A stretch of DNA of 64,000 nucleotides from Nocardioides albertanoniae (lineage in GTDB: Bacteria; Actinomycetota; Actinomycetes; Propionibacteriales; Nocardioidaceae), in contig NZ_VFOV01000001.1 of NCBI RefSeq assembly GCF_006716315.1, positions 3,922,501 to 3,986,500 of the forward strand, written 5' to 3'. Below, piece by piece: positions 1-8,264 of the stretch. Within the stretch, counting starts at the first letter, position 1. Every line of letters begins with the position of its first letter. The notes under the pieces were generated by a model. The model had not been told where the DNA came from, searched no databases, and saw only the letters and a program-made list of their open reading frames with translations. The position numbers and the translations under genes were made by a program.

Positions 1-591
1 CGCGAGCAGCCCCACCGACGTACTCTCGGCCGCGTCGGGCTCGAAGACGCCTCGGTGACCGCCTGCTTCCAGCCCCTGCGCGACGATCGCGTCGGCGCCC
101 GCCGCCTGCGCGGCCTGTGCCTCGGCCAGTGTCGTCGCGCACGCGAACCAGGCGATCCCGGCCTCGTGCAGGCGGTCGACGTACGCCGGCGAGAAGAGTC
201 CCATGATCGAGGAGATCACCCGCGGCCGAGCCTCCAGCATCGCCTCGCACTGCTCCTCGAACGACGGCCCGGGCGGCTGCTCCGGCCCCGGCTCACCGAA
301 GCCGCGCAGGAATCCCTGCGCTGCGGCGATCTTGGCGGGGTCGTCGTCGACCGGGTCGGGGATCCACATGTTCAGCTGGAACGGCCCCTCCGACCGCGAC
401 CGGAACTCTCTCACCCACGTCGAGATCTTCTCCGGAGCGTCCAGCACCACCCCGGCCGCCCCCATGCCTCCGGCACCGGCGACCGCGGCCGCCAGCGCGG
501 GCGGGCACGCTCCCGCCATCGGCGCCTGAAGGATCGGCATCGAGAGGCCGTACGCCTCGCAGAACTCCTGGGCACGTCGTCGAGCAGTCAC
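1..591 (-). CDS. Nitronate monooxygenase family protein (partial, C-terminus outside window)
   Basis: FMN-dependent TIM-barrel enzyme of the 2-nitropropane dioxygenase/nitronate monooxygenase family, which oxidises alkyl nitronates. The visible 197 codons start at a GTG (591) with V-T-A-R-R-R, followed by an MPILQAPMAG motif typical of the family N-terminus, a GGMGAAG glycine-rich strand, and QGLEAGGHRG near the left edge, which is the conserved flavin-binding and catalytic segment. The frame is still open at position 1, so the gene is cut by the window. It is divergent from the RibD-C reductase gene, with about 60 bp between the starts. The family assignment is strong; the true substrate is unknown. 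Confidence 0.88.
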   Translation of the reverse strand, partial: MTARRRAQEFCEAYGLSMPILQAPMAGACPPALAAAVAGAGGMGAAGVVLDAPEKISTWVREFRSRSEGPFQLNMWIPDPVDDDPAKIAAAQGFLRGFGEPGPEQPPGPSFEEQCEAMLEARPRVISSIMGLFSPAYVDRLHEAGIAWFACATTLAEAQAAQAAGADAIVAQGLEAGGHRGVFEPDAAESTSVGLLA

Positions 592-652
592 GCCGGCAAC
601 GGTAGCCCCGAAACCACTGGCGTCCCTCGGCCGGGCCGTGCAGGATCGAGCC

Positions 653-1234
653 ATGCGCACACTCATCTACTCCGCCTTCGTCTCGATCGACGGCGTCGTC
701 GACTCCCCCGGCGGCGGCATCGCCTCCGAGCCGCACCGCAGCGGCGGCTGGACCTTCCAGGACATCGAGTTCCTGCCGGATGCCTACGCGATCAAGGGCA
801 GCGAGATGGAGGAGGCCGGCGCGATGATGTTCGGCCGGCGCAGCTATGAGGCGTTCGGGCCGATCTGGCCGGGCATCGAGGAGTTCGCGGCGATCAAGGA
901 GATCCCGAAGTACGTCGTCTCCACGACCCTCGGCGACGACGCCCTCGTCGAGGGCTGGGGCCCGCAGACCGTCCTGCGGTCGTTCGACGACGTCAAGGCG
1001 CTCAAGGAGGGTGACGGCGGTCCGATCCTCGTCGCCGGCAGCGCCGAGCTCGCCCGCAACCTCTCCGACGCCGGCCTGATCGACCGCTACCACCTGCTGG
1101 TCTTCCCCGTCGTCCTGGGCGCCGGCAAGCGGATGTGGAGCGAGACCGACAAGGACAAGCAGCGGTTGAAGGTCGTCGAGTCGGAGACGTACGCCAACGG
1201 CATCATCAAGGTCGTCTACGACGTCGTGCGCTGA
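653..1234 (+). CDS. Dihydrofolate reductase-like protein with RibD C-terminal domain
   Basis: A 193-residue single-domain protein of the RibD-C/DHFR fold (NADPH-binding reductase family). It starts MRTLIYSAFVSIDGVV, the standard first strand of this family, and contains MMFGRRSYEAF, KYVVSTTL and the GSAELARNLSDAGLID region followed by FPVVLGAG. I chose the ATG at 653 because the fold begins exactly there; an in-frame GTG at 638 would add five unsupported residues. Members are usually of unknown substrate; this one is not linked to riboflavin genes. It converges with the betaine-binding protein gene across a strong hairpin. Confidence 0.88.
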   Translation: MRTLIYSAFVSIDGVVDSPGGGIASEPHRSGGWTFQDIEFLPDAYAIKGSEMEEAGAMMFGRRSYEAFGPIWPGIEEFAAIKEIPKYVVSTTLGDDALVEGWGPQTVLRSFDDVKALKEGDGGPILVAGSAELARNLSDAGLIDRYHLLVFPVVLGAGKRMWSETDKDKQRLKVVESETYANGIIKVVYDVVR

Positions 1235-1247
1235 CCGTCCGCGACAA

Positions 1248-1292
1248 CCCGACAGCGCCCGCCCTCCGATCGGAGGAGCGGGCGCTGTCGGG
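1248..1292. terminator. Bidirectional hairpin terminator
   Basis: Two perfectly complementary 15-nt arms (1248-1262 and 1278-1292, starting CCCGACAGCGCC) enclose a second small palindrome, CTCCGATCGGAG. It lies between the convergent stops at 1234 (+) and 1305 (-). There is no U tract, as is common in actinobacterial intrinsic terminators. Confidence 0.8.
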
Positions 1293-1304
1293 TCAGGGTC
1301 AGGT

Positions 1305-2210
1305 TCAGCCGCCGAGGCCGTCGACCCAGTCCTGGTGGTCCTTGATCCAGGCCGCGACGGCTTCGCGCTGAGCGTCCTCGTCGTCACCTGCGTCGACGAC
1401 ACCCTTCTCGAGGGCGCCGTACTGCTCGTCGTCGAGCTTGGCCTTGCCCATCATCTCGGCCACCTCGGGGAACTCGCCGCTGAAGTCCTTGTTGGCGACC
1501 TCGTTGAGGGTCTCCGGCTCGCCGAGCGAGCCCTTCGGGTCCTCGAGGTCGCGCATGCCGAACTGGGCGTTGGCCCAGAACGGACGCCACAGCGTGACGA
1601 CGATGTCCTCCTTGGCGTCGACGGCGTCGCCGAGCGCCGTGGTCATGGCGTTCGTCGAGGAGGTCTGGAGCTCCCAGCCGTCCTTGTCCAGCTTGTAGTC
1701 GGGGATGACCTTGTCCTGCACGGCGGCGGTGAGGCCGGCGCCCTGCTCGATGCCGACGATCTTGCCGTCGTAGTCGCCGGACTTGCCGATGAGGTCCTCG
1801 ATCGACTTCAGCTTGGAGTACTCCGGCACCGCCAGGGTGAGCTTGGCGTTGTCGTAGTAGGAGCCGAGGTCTTCGAGGTCGTCGCCGTGGTCCTCCATGT
1901 AGGCCTTGTGGGTGACCTGCGGCCACGCGGAGGGGTAGACGTCGATGTCGCCACCGGCCAGGCCTTCGTAGAGCGGGCCGGCCTCGCTGAGCTCCTTGAT
2001 CTCGACGTCGTATCCCTTGTCCTCGAGGACGTTCTCCCACAGGAGAGCGGTGCTCAGCCCGTCGGTCCACGACGGGATGATCCCGAGGGTGACGGTGCCC
2101 TTGCCCTCGTCACCGCCGCTGCCGCTGTCGGACCCGCAAGCCGCCAGGCTCAGACCCAGGCCGGCCGCCACAGCCATGGTGGCGATTCGCTTGGTTGTCG
2201 TGCCAAACAT
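1305..2210 (-). CDS. proX: Glycine betaine/proline ABC transporter substrate-binding lipoprotein
   Basis: Extracytoplasmic binding protein (OpuAC/ProX type) of a quaternary-amine ABC importer, 301 aa. Residues 1-24 form a lipoprotein signal ending in the lipobox LAAC, followed by a Ser/Gly-rich spacer. The mature part begins GTVTLGIIPSWTDG, the typical first strand of this family, with several aromatic residues that could build the betaine cage. It is the last gene of a three-gene operon with the ATPase and permease upstream. A 69-nt gap separates it from the permease and carries a purine-rich GGAAGG ribosome site close to the ATG. The likely role is osmoprotectant uptake; choline or carnitine cannot be excluded. 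Confidence 0.93.
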   Translation of the reverse strand: MFGTTTKRIATMAVAAGLGLSLAACGSDSGSGGDEGKGTVTLGIIPSWTDGLSTALLWENVLEDKGYDVEIKELSEAGPLYEGLAGGDIDVYPSAWPQVTHKAYMEDHGDDLEDLGSYYDNAKLTLAVPEYSKLKSIEDLIGKSGDYDGKIVGIEQGAGLTAAVQDKVIPDYKLDKDGWELQTSSTNAMTTALGDAVDAKEDIVVTLWRPFWANAQFGMRDLEDPKGSLGEPETLNEVANKDFSGEFPEVAEMMGKAKLDDEQYGALEKGVVDAGDDEDAQREAVAAWIKDHQDWVDGLGG

Positions 2211-2233
2211 CTAACTTCCTTCCATTGGGGTGA

Positions 2234-2248
2234 AGCACCACAGGTGCT
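2234..2248. promoter_or_regulatory. Small intercistronic hairpin before the binding-protein gene
   Basis: AGCACC (2234-2239) pairs with GGTGCT (2243-2248) around a 3-nt loop, in the gap between the permease stop and the binding-protein start. Hairpins in this position can stabilise the distal transcript and raise binding-protein output; here that is only an inference from position. Confidence 0.3.
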
Positions 2249-2279
2249 CACGGTCCCGAGAGTTCTTGAGTTGTTGGGG

Positions 2280-3215
2280 TCAGGCGGCCGCCGTCGTCTT
2301 CTCGTGAGGCTTCGGCTTCGGGGAGAACCGCTCGCGCAGCTCCTTGATCCGGCCATGACCGGGTCGGCGCGAGCCGACCGATGCGGTGAGCCGGTCGAGG
2401 AAGATCGCCAGGATCACGATGGCGAAACCGGCGTCGAAGCCCTGGGCGACGTTGGCCTGGGCCAGCGCGCCGGTGACCTCCTTGCCGAGGCCGTCGGCAC
2501 CGACCATGCCGGCGATGACCGCCATCGACAGGGCCAGCATGATCACCTGGTTGACGCCGGCCATCACGGTGGGCATCGCCAGCGGCAGCTGGATGTTCTT
2601 CAAGATCGCGCGCGAGGTGGCGCCGAACGCCTGCCCGGCCTCCACGACCTCGCTCTCGACCTGCCGGATGCCGAGCTCGGTGAGCCGCACCGACGGCGCG
2701 ATCGCGAAGATCACCGTGGCGACGATCGCCGCCGCGTTGCCGATGCCGAACAGACCGATCATCGGCACCAGCCACACCAGGCCGGGCATCGTCTGCAGGA
2801 AGTCCATCACCGGGCGTACGACCCGGCTCGCTGTGGCCGACCGGGCGGATGCGATCCCGACTGGCACACCGATCACGAGAGCGATCACAGCGGCGAGCAG
2901 GATCTGGGAGAGCGTCCACATCGCCGGCTCCCACATCTCGCCGAGAGCCTGGATGGCGACGAACCCGATGACCGTGCCGACCCCGAGCTTCCAGTCGCGC
3001 ACCAGCCAGGCCAGCAGGCCGAGCAGCACCGTGACGATCAGCGGGTCCGGCACCATGAGGATGTCGTGCATGCCCTCGACCGAGCTCTCGATGCCGTCAC
3101 CGACGGCGTCGAAGAACAGATCGAAGTTGGTCTTCAGCCAGTCGAACGCCTCGTCGACCTTCTCGCCGGCCGGCACGGTCGGCACGGCCACCAGCGGGTT
3201 GAGAATCTCAAGCAT
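2280..3215 (-). CDS. proW: Glycine betaine/proline ABC transporter permease
   Basis: Integral membrane subunit (BPD_transp_1 fold, ProW/OpuAB type), 311 aa. A long N-terminal segment with amphipathic helices (about residues 15-60) precedes at least five strongly hydrophobic helices. The EAA loop that contacts the ATPase is visible as VEAGQAFGATSRAILKNIQLP. The ATG at 3215 overlaps the end of the ATPase gene by 8 nt, indicating translational coupling. The C-terminal tail is basic (about residues 280-311). It would form the channel used by the adjacent binding protein and ATPase. Confidence 0.93.
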   Translation of the reverse strand: MLEILNPLVAVPTVPAGEKVDEAFDWLKTNFDLFFDAVGDGIESSVEGMHDILMVPDPLIVTVLLGLLAWLVRDWKLGVGTVIGFVAIQALGEMWEPAMWTLSQILLAAVIALVIGVPVGIASARSATASRVVRPVMDFLQTMPGLVWLVPMIGLFGIGNAAAIVATVIFAIAPSVRLTELGIRQVESEVVEAGQAFGATSRAILKNIQLPLAMPTVMAGVNQVIMLALSMAVIAGMVGADGLGKEVTGALAQANVAQGFDAGFAIVILAIFLDRLTASVGSRRPGHGRIKELRERFSPKPKPHEKTTAAA

Positions 3216-4482
3216 CGACAGCCTCCTTGTCTACGCCGTCTACACCGTCTACGCCGTCCGCGCCATCCACGCCGCCTCCGCCGCCTGAACCGGCGTTGGC
3301 CTCCACCTCGGCGTACGCTCCGAGCGCCGAGAGCAGGGTGATCCGCGGGATCACGCCGACCAGGCGCTGCTCGTCGTCGAGCACGGCGATGGACGGTGAC
3401 TCGGCGGCCGGCCCGAACAGGTCGGAGATCGTGGTGTCGGCCGAGACGGTGGCGGCCTCCGGGACAGGTGTGAGCAGGTCGGCGAGGTCGGCCTTGTCGA
3501 GGTTGTTGCCGACGTCGCTCTCGGTGACGTAGCCCTTCAGGGTGCGGTCGCGCCCGACGACGAACATCGCCGGGATCTGGTGCTCGCGCATCAGCTTGTG
3601 GGCGACCCGCGGGCCCTGCTCCGCGCCGAGAACGGCGACGGGCGGCACCATGACCGAGGACGCCGTCAGCACGCGGGTGCGGTCGACGTCGGCGACGAAC
3701 TGGGCGACGTAGTCGTTGGCCGGGTCGGTGAGGATCTCCTCGGCCGTGCCGATCTGCACGATGCGTCCGTTGCGCATCATCGCGATCCGGTCACCGATCC
3801 GCATCGCCTCGTTGAGGTCGTGGGTGATGAACAGGATCGTCTTGCCCAGCTTCTGCTGGAGCTCGATCAGCTGATCCTGCATGTCGCGGCGGATCAGCGG
3901 GTCCAGCGCGCTGAACGCCTCGTCCATCAGCAGGATGTCGGTGTCGGCGGCGAGCGCACGGGCCAGGCCCACGCGCTGCTGCATGCCACCGGACAGCTCG
4001 CTCGGCAGGTGGTCGTCCCATCCGGTCAGCCCCGACATCTCCAGAGCATCGTGGGCACGCCGTCGACGCTCCTCCTTGCCGACGCCCTGGGTCTCCAGGC
4101 CGTACGCCGCGTTGTCGAGCACGGTGCGGTGCGGGAAGAGCGCGAAGTGCTGGAAGACCATGCTGATGCGCTCGCGGCGCAGTCGGCGCAGGCTCTTCCC
4201 GGAGGCGGCGGTGAGGTTCTCACCGTAGACCTCGACGTGCCCCGACGTCGGCGGGTGCAGGCCGTTGATCATGCGGATCAGCGTCGACTTGCCGGATCCG
4301 GACAGACCCATGACGACGAAGATCTCGCCCTCCTCCACGGAGAACGACGCATCGACGACCGCGGGGGTCAGCCCCGCCTTCTTCAGCTCGGCGGTGTCGG
4401 CGCCGGCCTCGAGGCGTCTGACGCCATCGCGAGCCTTGCGACCGAACAATTTGTAAAGGTTGTGCGCCTCGATAGCCGGCAC
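3208..4482 (-). CDS. proV: Glycine betaine/proline ABC transporter ATPase with CBS domains
   Basis: Nucleotide-binding subunit of the betaine importer, 424 aa. The Walker A motif GLSGSGKST, the signature LSGGMQQRVGLARALA, Walker B ILLMDEAFSALD and the H-loop FITHDLNEA are all intact. Two CBS motifs follow (about residues 270-390); in OpuA-type transporters CBS modules sense ionic strength or cyclic nucleotides. The extreme C-terminus is a low-complexity run of GVDGVDGVD built from a 9-nt DNA repeat. It starts at GTG 4482, preceded by a GAGGGGG ribosome site, and is the first gene of the operon. Confidence 0.94.
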   Translation of the reverse strand: MPAIEAHNLYKLFGRKARDGVRRLEAGADTAELKKAGLTPAVVDASFSVEEGEIFVVMGLSGSGKSTLIRMINGLHPPTSGHVEVYGENLTAASGKSLRRLRRERISMVFQHFALFPHRTVLDNAAYGLETQGVGKEERRRRAHDALEMSGLTGWDDHLPSELSGGMQQRVGLARALAADTDILLMDEAFSALDPLIRRDMQDQLIELQQKLGKTILFITHDLNEAMRIGDRIAMMRNGRIVQIGTAEEILTDPANDYVAQFVADVDRTRVLTASSVMVPPVAVLGAEQGPRVAHKLMREHQIPAMFVVGRDRTLKGYVTESDVGNNLDKADLADLLTPVPEAATVSADTTISDLFGPAAESPSIAVLDDEQRLVGVIPRITLLSALGAYAEVEANAGSGGGGGVDGADGVDGVDGVDKEAVDA

Positions 4483-4642
4483 AGAGCCCCCTCATCTCGG
4501 CGGGTGAATCTTCTGTTGTGCCACTCGCCCGAGCGGAAGTGGACCGTCGATCAGCCGATCACAGTCGTACCGGCGTACGCAAACTGATCCTGTTTCTGTT
4601 ACCAGATCGTACCTGGATCGTCCCTCCGGTGCCGAGAGCCTC

Positions 4643-5968
4643 TCACGGACACGGCTCGTAGAGGCCTCGCGTGCCGGTGCCGTACGCAGCAGCGTCGGTG
4701 AACGCGCAGCCGTGGTCGGCGTCGGCGACGGCCGCGGGGTCGAGGACGTCGTCGCCGGCGGGCCGGTCGCCGTGCTCGACCCAGTCGACGAGGTCGTTCC
4801 ACGCGGCAGAGGCCTCGGCGGGGCTGAACTCGCAATGGTCGGCCGAGCGGATCCCGCGCTGCACGAGCAGGTCGCTGCGATGGTGGCGGGCGGCCTTGCG
4901 GGCATAGCTCTGCTCGAGGGAGTAGGGCACGAAGATGTCGCCGAGGTTGTGCAGGCTGACCACGGGCGCGGTCGGACGCCCGGCGATCCTGGACGGCTCG
5001 TTGAGCCGGCGGCTGTTCCGTGCGGCCGGGTCGGCCGCGTCGGCCCGCTCGATCTCGGCGTCGAGGTCGACGGGCGTGTTCGGGGTGTAGACGGAGTCGC
5101 GGTTGCTCGCGACCCGGCCGATGTTGAAGCCCAGGGTGCCACCGTCGTCGGCGAGACCGAACGTGAACAGGTAGTCCTTCCAGAGCTCGAAGGCCGCCTC
5201 CACGCCGGGGCGCTGGCCGCCGCTGCGCTCGATCGTCAGCGCGCGCAGCTGTTCACCCTCGGGGGTGAGGGCGCCGTCGAGCCCGAGCCGGTCCTTGATC
5301 AGCGGCACGTCGACGTCTTGATAGTCGGCGGGATAGGGATAGGCGTCGTGGCGGGCCAGCGTCTGCGCGGCGAGGTTGTAGTCGAGGAAGTAGTCGAAGA
5401 GCTCCACGTCGCCCAGCTGCCCGCACATCGGGAGCGCGCCGTCGTAGAGGCCCGGATACTGCTCCAGCGAGCGCGCGATCACGTGCCCGCCCATGGACAC
5501 GCCGGTGACGTAGGTGCGGGTCGCGCGGTGCGGCAGCACCGAGGTGGCGTACGTCGCCAGATCCTGGGTCGAGCGCACCCCGGCGCCCACGTCGTAGCCG
5601 TTGGTCGAGTAGCTCGAGGCCGCCCAGGCGTACCCCTGCTCCAGGAACGTACGCCGCAGCTCGAACCCCGGGGTCTCGGGGTAGAGCTCGTAGCTGTTGC
5701 CCCGGTAGCCGTGGGCCCACATCACCAGCTCGCCGTTCCAGTGCTCCGGCACCTCGAGGATGTAGGCAGCGTGCTCGCGCACCCCCTGGCGCACCGAGGT
5801 CTCGTGGCCGTCGACGACGATCGGCGCGAGCGGTGGGTTGCTGATCGTGTAGCCCGGCAGCGGCTGGTCTCCGGGCGGCTCGGGGTCGGCGTGAGCCTGG
5901 CCGGTCGAGGCGACCAGGGCGGTGGCGGTCAGGAGGAGGGCGAGGACGGCGGCTGACGCACGAGGCAT
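4643..5968 (-). CDS. Secreted alpha/beta-hydrolase family protein
   Basis: A 441-aa exported serine hydrolase. Residues 1-27 are a Sec-type signal peptide (hydrophobic core ALLLTATALVA, cleavage near GQAHA-DP). The nucleophile elbow is GVSMGG with Ser158, the oxyanion region is WAHGYRG, and a probable catalytic His lies in SADHCEF near residue 380. The family includes tannase/feruloyl-esterase-like and poly(3-hydroxyalkanoate) depolymerase-like enzymes; the substrate cannot be read from sequence. It stands alone downstream of the betaine operon promoter region, in the same direction. Cysteines late in the sequence (CAFTD, EPCP) may form a disulfide outside the cell. Confidence 0.8.
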   Translation of the reverse strand: MPRASAAVLALLLTATALVASTGQAHADPEPPGDQPLPGYTISNPPLAPIVVDGHETSVRQGVREHAAYILEVPEHWNGELVMWAHGYRGNSYELYPETPGFELRRTFLEQGYAWAASSYSTNGYDVGAGVRSTQDLATYATSVLPHRATRTYVTGVSMGGHVIARSLEQYPGLYDGALPMCGQLGDVELFDYFLDYNLAAQTLARHDAYPYPADYQDVDVPLIKDRLGLDGALTPEGEQLRALTIERSGGQRPGVEAAFELWKDYLFTFGLADDGGTLGFNIGRVASNRDSVYTPNTPVDLDAEIERADAADPAARNSRRLNEPSRIAGRPTAPVVSLHNLGDIFVPYSLEQSYARKAARHHRSDLLVQRGIRSADHCEFSPAEASAAWNDLVDWVEHGDRPAGDDVLDPAAVADADHGCAFTDAAAYGTGTRGLYEPCP

Positions 5969-6014
5969 GTCTGTGAGAGTAAAGCCATCTCGCAGCCTCC
6001 GTCTCAGGAACGGC

Positions 6015-6431
6015 TCAGCGCCCGACGGCCCGCTGGATCGCCCCGATCGCGGCTCGCCCGGCCCCCTTGACCCCGGCCGCGACGAACGTGGTCCAGTCGA
6101 AGTAGTCGCGCCAGAGCACGATCTCGCCGTCGCGCACCTCGAAGATGCCGCACACCCAGAACTCCACGGCGACCGTGCCGCGCCGGAGCACGTCGATCCG
6201 CTCGGTCATCACGACCGGCCCGTTGGCGGCGATGTTGATCATCCGCGCCTCGAAGCCGGTGGTGTATCGGTCCATCAGGCGGAGCTGACGACCGACCTCG
6301 CCCTGTCCGCGCGCCGGCGGGAGCGGCACGTTGCGGTAGCTGACGTCGTCGGCGCACAACGCCAGCGCGCCCTCGATGTCGCCCCGCTCGAGGGCGGCCA
6401 GGAACTGTTCGACGAGCTCGATCTCGTTCAT
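6015..6431 (-). CDS. Limonene-1,2-epoxide hydrolase-like / SnoaL-fold protein
   Basis: A 138-aa protein with the NTF2-like cone fold. It resembles limonene-1,2-epoxide hydrolases: MTERIDVLR and LWRDYFDW supply Arg and Asp residues at positions that in that family form the Asp-Arg-Asp catalytic triad, and the N-terminal helix reads VEQFLAALERGDIEGAL. Family members open epoxides or act as steroid isomerase-like proteins. The ATG at 6431 is a good start. It is flanked by the hydrolase and the DsbA-like gene in the same orientation, with no tight coupling, so the physiological role is open. Confidence 0.75.
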   Translation of the reverse strand: MNEIELVEQFLAALERGDIEGALALCADDVSYRNVPLPPARGQGEVGRQLRLMDRYTTGFEARMINIAANGPVVMTERIDVLRRGTVAVEFWVCGIFEVRDGEIVLWRDYFDWTTFVAAGVKGAGRAAIGAIQRAVGR

Positions 6432-6481
6432 GCCCTCACGCTATCGCCGATCGACGATCCCCAGGGATCGACCACAGAGGA

Positions 6482-7237
6482 TCAGGAGACCTTCTTGACC
6501 AGGTTGGCGGCGTACTCCTCGACGGTGTTGCCCTCCTGGAACTGCTTGCCGTCGAGGATGACGGTCGGCGTGCCCTGGACCCCGTCGTCGGCGGCGGCCT
6601 TGGTGGCAGCCTCGGCCCACGGCTTACCGGCGAGCTTGGTGATGCCGTCCTTGACCGCCGACTCCTCGGCACCGGCCTCGACCGCGAGGTCGACGAGCTC
6701 GGGAGCCTTGGGGAACGGACCGGTCTCTGCGGGCTGGTTCTCGTAGAGCAGGTCGTGGAACTCCTTGGCGACCTTGTCACCCGACTTCTCCTGCACGACG
6801 GCGAAGGCGGAGGTGGCGAGCTCGGAGTAGGGCCCGGCCTGGTTGAGGAGCACGAACGGGCGGTAGTCGACCTGCACCTTGCCCTCGGCGGCGAGCTCGG
6901 CGAGGTCGTCGCGGGTGGCGGCCTCGAAGTCGCCGCAGTAGGGGCAGAGGAAGTCTTCGTAGATGACGACCTTGTGCTTGGCGTCGTCGGGTCCGACGAC
7001 GAGCCCGTGGTCGCTGCTGCTGGCCTCGACGTCGACCTTGCTGTCGCTGGATCGGTTCAGGCTGAACACGACGAGCAGCGCGATGATGATCGCGATGACG
7101 GCGACGATCCCCGCGACGGTGAGGATCGATCGGCGGGCGCGCTTCTTGCGCATCGCCTCCAGCTCAGCGGCAGCCTTGGCGGCACGCGCCTGACGCCGCT
7201 CGTTGCGCGAGGGTCCACCCGTCGAATCCGTGCTCAT
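6482..7237 (-). CDS. Membrane-anchored DsbA-family thioredoxin-fold protein
   Basis: A 251-aa protein with an alanine- and arginine-rich cytoplasmic N-terminus, one transmembrane helix (about residues 37-60) and an extracytoplasmic thioredoxin_4/DsbA domain. The redox motif CPYC is at 98-101 within IYEDFLCPYCGDF, and the cis-proline region reads GVQGTPTVILDG. Such proteins oxidise or isomerise disulfides in exported proteins. I placed the start at ATG 7237 (MSTDSTGG); an upstream in-frame start would run into the divergent gene. The neighbour in the other direction is oligoribonuclease, unrelated in function. Confidence 0.9.
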   Translation of the reverse strand: MSTDSTGGPSRNERRQARAAKAAAELEAMRKKRARRSILTVAGIVAVIAIIIALLVVFSLNRSSDSKVDVEASSSDHGLVVGPDDAKHKVVIYEDFLCPYCGDFEAATRDDLAELAAEGKVQVDYRPFVLLNQAGPYSELATSAFAVVQEKSGDKVAKEFHDLLYENQPAETGPFPKAPELVDLAVEAGAEESAVKDGITKLAGKPWAEAATKAAADDGVQGTPTVILDGKQFQEGNTVEEYAANLVKKVS

Positions 7238-7342
7238 GCAGGCAAACCTAGGCGCATCACCTGAGGACAGCCTGAAACCACGCCCGGGCAACCGTTATCG
7301 CATCGTCGCCGTGCCCGTCACGAGCCCGCGGATCAGCGGCGT

Positions 7343-7348
7343 TATGGT
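7343..7348 (+). promoter_or_regulatory. Candidate -10 box for a leaderless orn transcript
   Basis: TATGGT fits the TANNNT consensus and ends 7 nt before the GTG at 7356, the spacing expected when transcription starts on the start codon itself. No convincing -35 was found. Confidence 0.4.
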
Positions 7349-7355
7349 GCTCTGC

Positions 7356-8012
7356 GTGGCTTCTCTGAAAGAACGTCTGGTCTGGATCGACTGCGAGATG
7401 ACCGGGTTGTCCCTCGAGAACGATGCGCTCATCGAGGTCGCAGCCCTGGTCACCGACTTCGATCTCAACGTGCTCGGCGACGGGGTCGACATCATCATCA
7501 AGCCCCCGGCCGAGGCGCTGGAGCAGATGGACGACTTCGTACGCAACATGCACATCAAGTCGGGGCTCCTGGTCGAACTGGAGAACGGCGTGACGATGCG
7601 TGAGGCCGAGGAGCAGGTGCTCGCCTACATCTGGGAGCACTGCGGCAAGGACTCCCGCCCGCCGCTGGGCGGCAACACCGTGGCCACCGACCGCAACTTC
7701 CTCGCTCGCGACATGCCCGAGCTCGAGGGCTTCCTGCACTACCGCAACGTCGACGTCTCCTCGATCAAGGAGCTCTCCCGACGCTGGTTCCCACGGGCCT
7801 ACTTCGCCTCCCCTCCCAAGCGCGGCAACCACCGTGCGCTGGCAGACATCCAGGAGTCGATCGAGGAGCTGCGCTACTACCGCGAGGCGGTCTTCGTGCC
7901 GATGCCCGGCCCCGAGTCGGATGTGGCCAAGGAGATCGCCTCTCGCCACGGCGCCTCGATCACCGGTCTGGGCGACCCGGCAGACACCCCCGATTCCACG
8001 GATCCAGCCTGA
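7356..8012 (+). CDS. orn: Oligoribonuclease (3'-5' exoribonuclease)
   Basis: DEDDh-family exoribonuclease that degrades 2-5 nt RNA fragments and pGpG, 218 aa. The first acidic motif is RLVWIDCEMTGL; later ones are GNTVATDRNFLARDMP and KRGNHRALADIQESI, which carries the catalytic His and Asp. I chose GTG 7356 because the conserved domain begins at once (ASLKERLVWID) and a -10-like box lies 7 nt upstream; an ATG at 7344 is the alternative. The C-terminus after residue 180 is a variable tail. The gene precedes tRNA-His, a common actinobacterial arrangement. Confidence 0.93.
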   Translation: MASLKERLVWIDCEMTGLSLENDALIEVAALVTDFDLNVLGDGVDIIIKPPAEALEQMDDFVRNMHIKSGLLVELENGVTMREAEEQVLAYIWEHCGKDSRPPLGGNTVATDRNFLARDMPELEGFLHYRNVDVSSIKELSRRWFPRAYFASPPKRGNHRALADIQESIEELRYYREAVFVPMPGPESDVAKEIASRHGASITGLGDPADTPDSTDPA

Positions 8013-8018
8013 CTCCCC

Positions 8019-8024
8019 TATAAT
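8019..8024 (+). promoter_or_regulatory. Promoter -10 box of tRNA-His
   Basis: A perfect TATAAT, rare in this GC-rich sequence, lies 36 nt before the tRNA. A TTCCAC at 7994-7999 is a weak -35 candidate with a 19-nt spacer. Confidence 0.6.
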
Positions 8025-8059
8025 TCTTGCTGGCTCGGACATGCGCTGTGCGGGCCGAT

Positions 8060-8136
8060 GGTGGGCGTAGCTCAGTTGGTAGAGCATCGCGTTGTGGTCG
8101 CGAGGGTCGCGGGTTCAAGCCCCGTCGTTCACCCCA
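8060..8136 (+). tRNA. tRNA-His (anticodon GTG)
   Basis: The acceptor stem GTGGGCG (8061-8067) pairs with CGTTCAC (8126-8132). An encoded G at 8060 opposite discriminator C8133 is the tRNA-His identity element (G-1:C73), and CCA is encoded at 8134-8136. The D arm contains AGCTCAGTTGGTAGAGC, the anticodon GTG is at 8094-8096, and the T arm carries GGGTTCAAGCCCC. Confidence 0.96.
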
Positions 8137-8138
8137 TT

Positions 8139-8168
8139 GAACGGCCCGTCCGAGAGGACGGGCCGTTC
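8139..8168 (+). terminator. Hairpin terminator after tRNA-His
   Basis: GAACGGCCCGTCC (8139-8151) is the exact complement of 8156-8168, with a 4-nt loop GAGA, and is followed by CGTCGTTTT. It begins 2 nt after the tRNA CCA end. Confidence 0.85.
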
Positions 8169-8228
8169 GTCGTTTTCGGCGCCCTTTCGGGAGTCGTCTT
8201 TCCAGCGGTCTCATCTCGCGGCTCTCCC

Positions 8229-8262
8229 TTGGGTTTCGACGATTACCTGACTAAAGTCAGGT
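8229..8262 (+). promoter_or_regulatory. Leaderless promoter with overlapping MarR-type operator
   Basis: A perfect inverted repeat ACCTGAC-taaa-GTCAGGT spans 8245-8262. Within it TAAAGT (8252-8257) is a TANNNT -10 box ending 7 nt before the ATG at 8265, and TTGGGT (8229-8234) is a -35 candidate with a 17-nt spacer. A regulator bound here would occlude the -10, which fits autorepression by the MarR domain encoded immediately downstream. Confidence 0.7.
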
Positions 8263-8264
8263 AT

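Noticed and set aside
3227..3265. GVDGVDGVD-encoding repeat at the end of proV as a regulatory repeat
   Set aside because: A short 9-nt microsatellite coding for a flexible tail; common low-complexity slippage and not connected to the 21-nt family.
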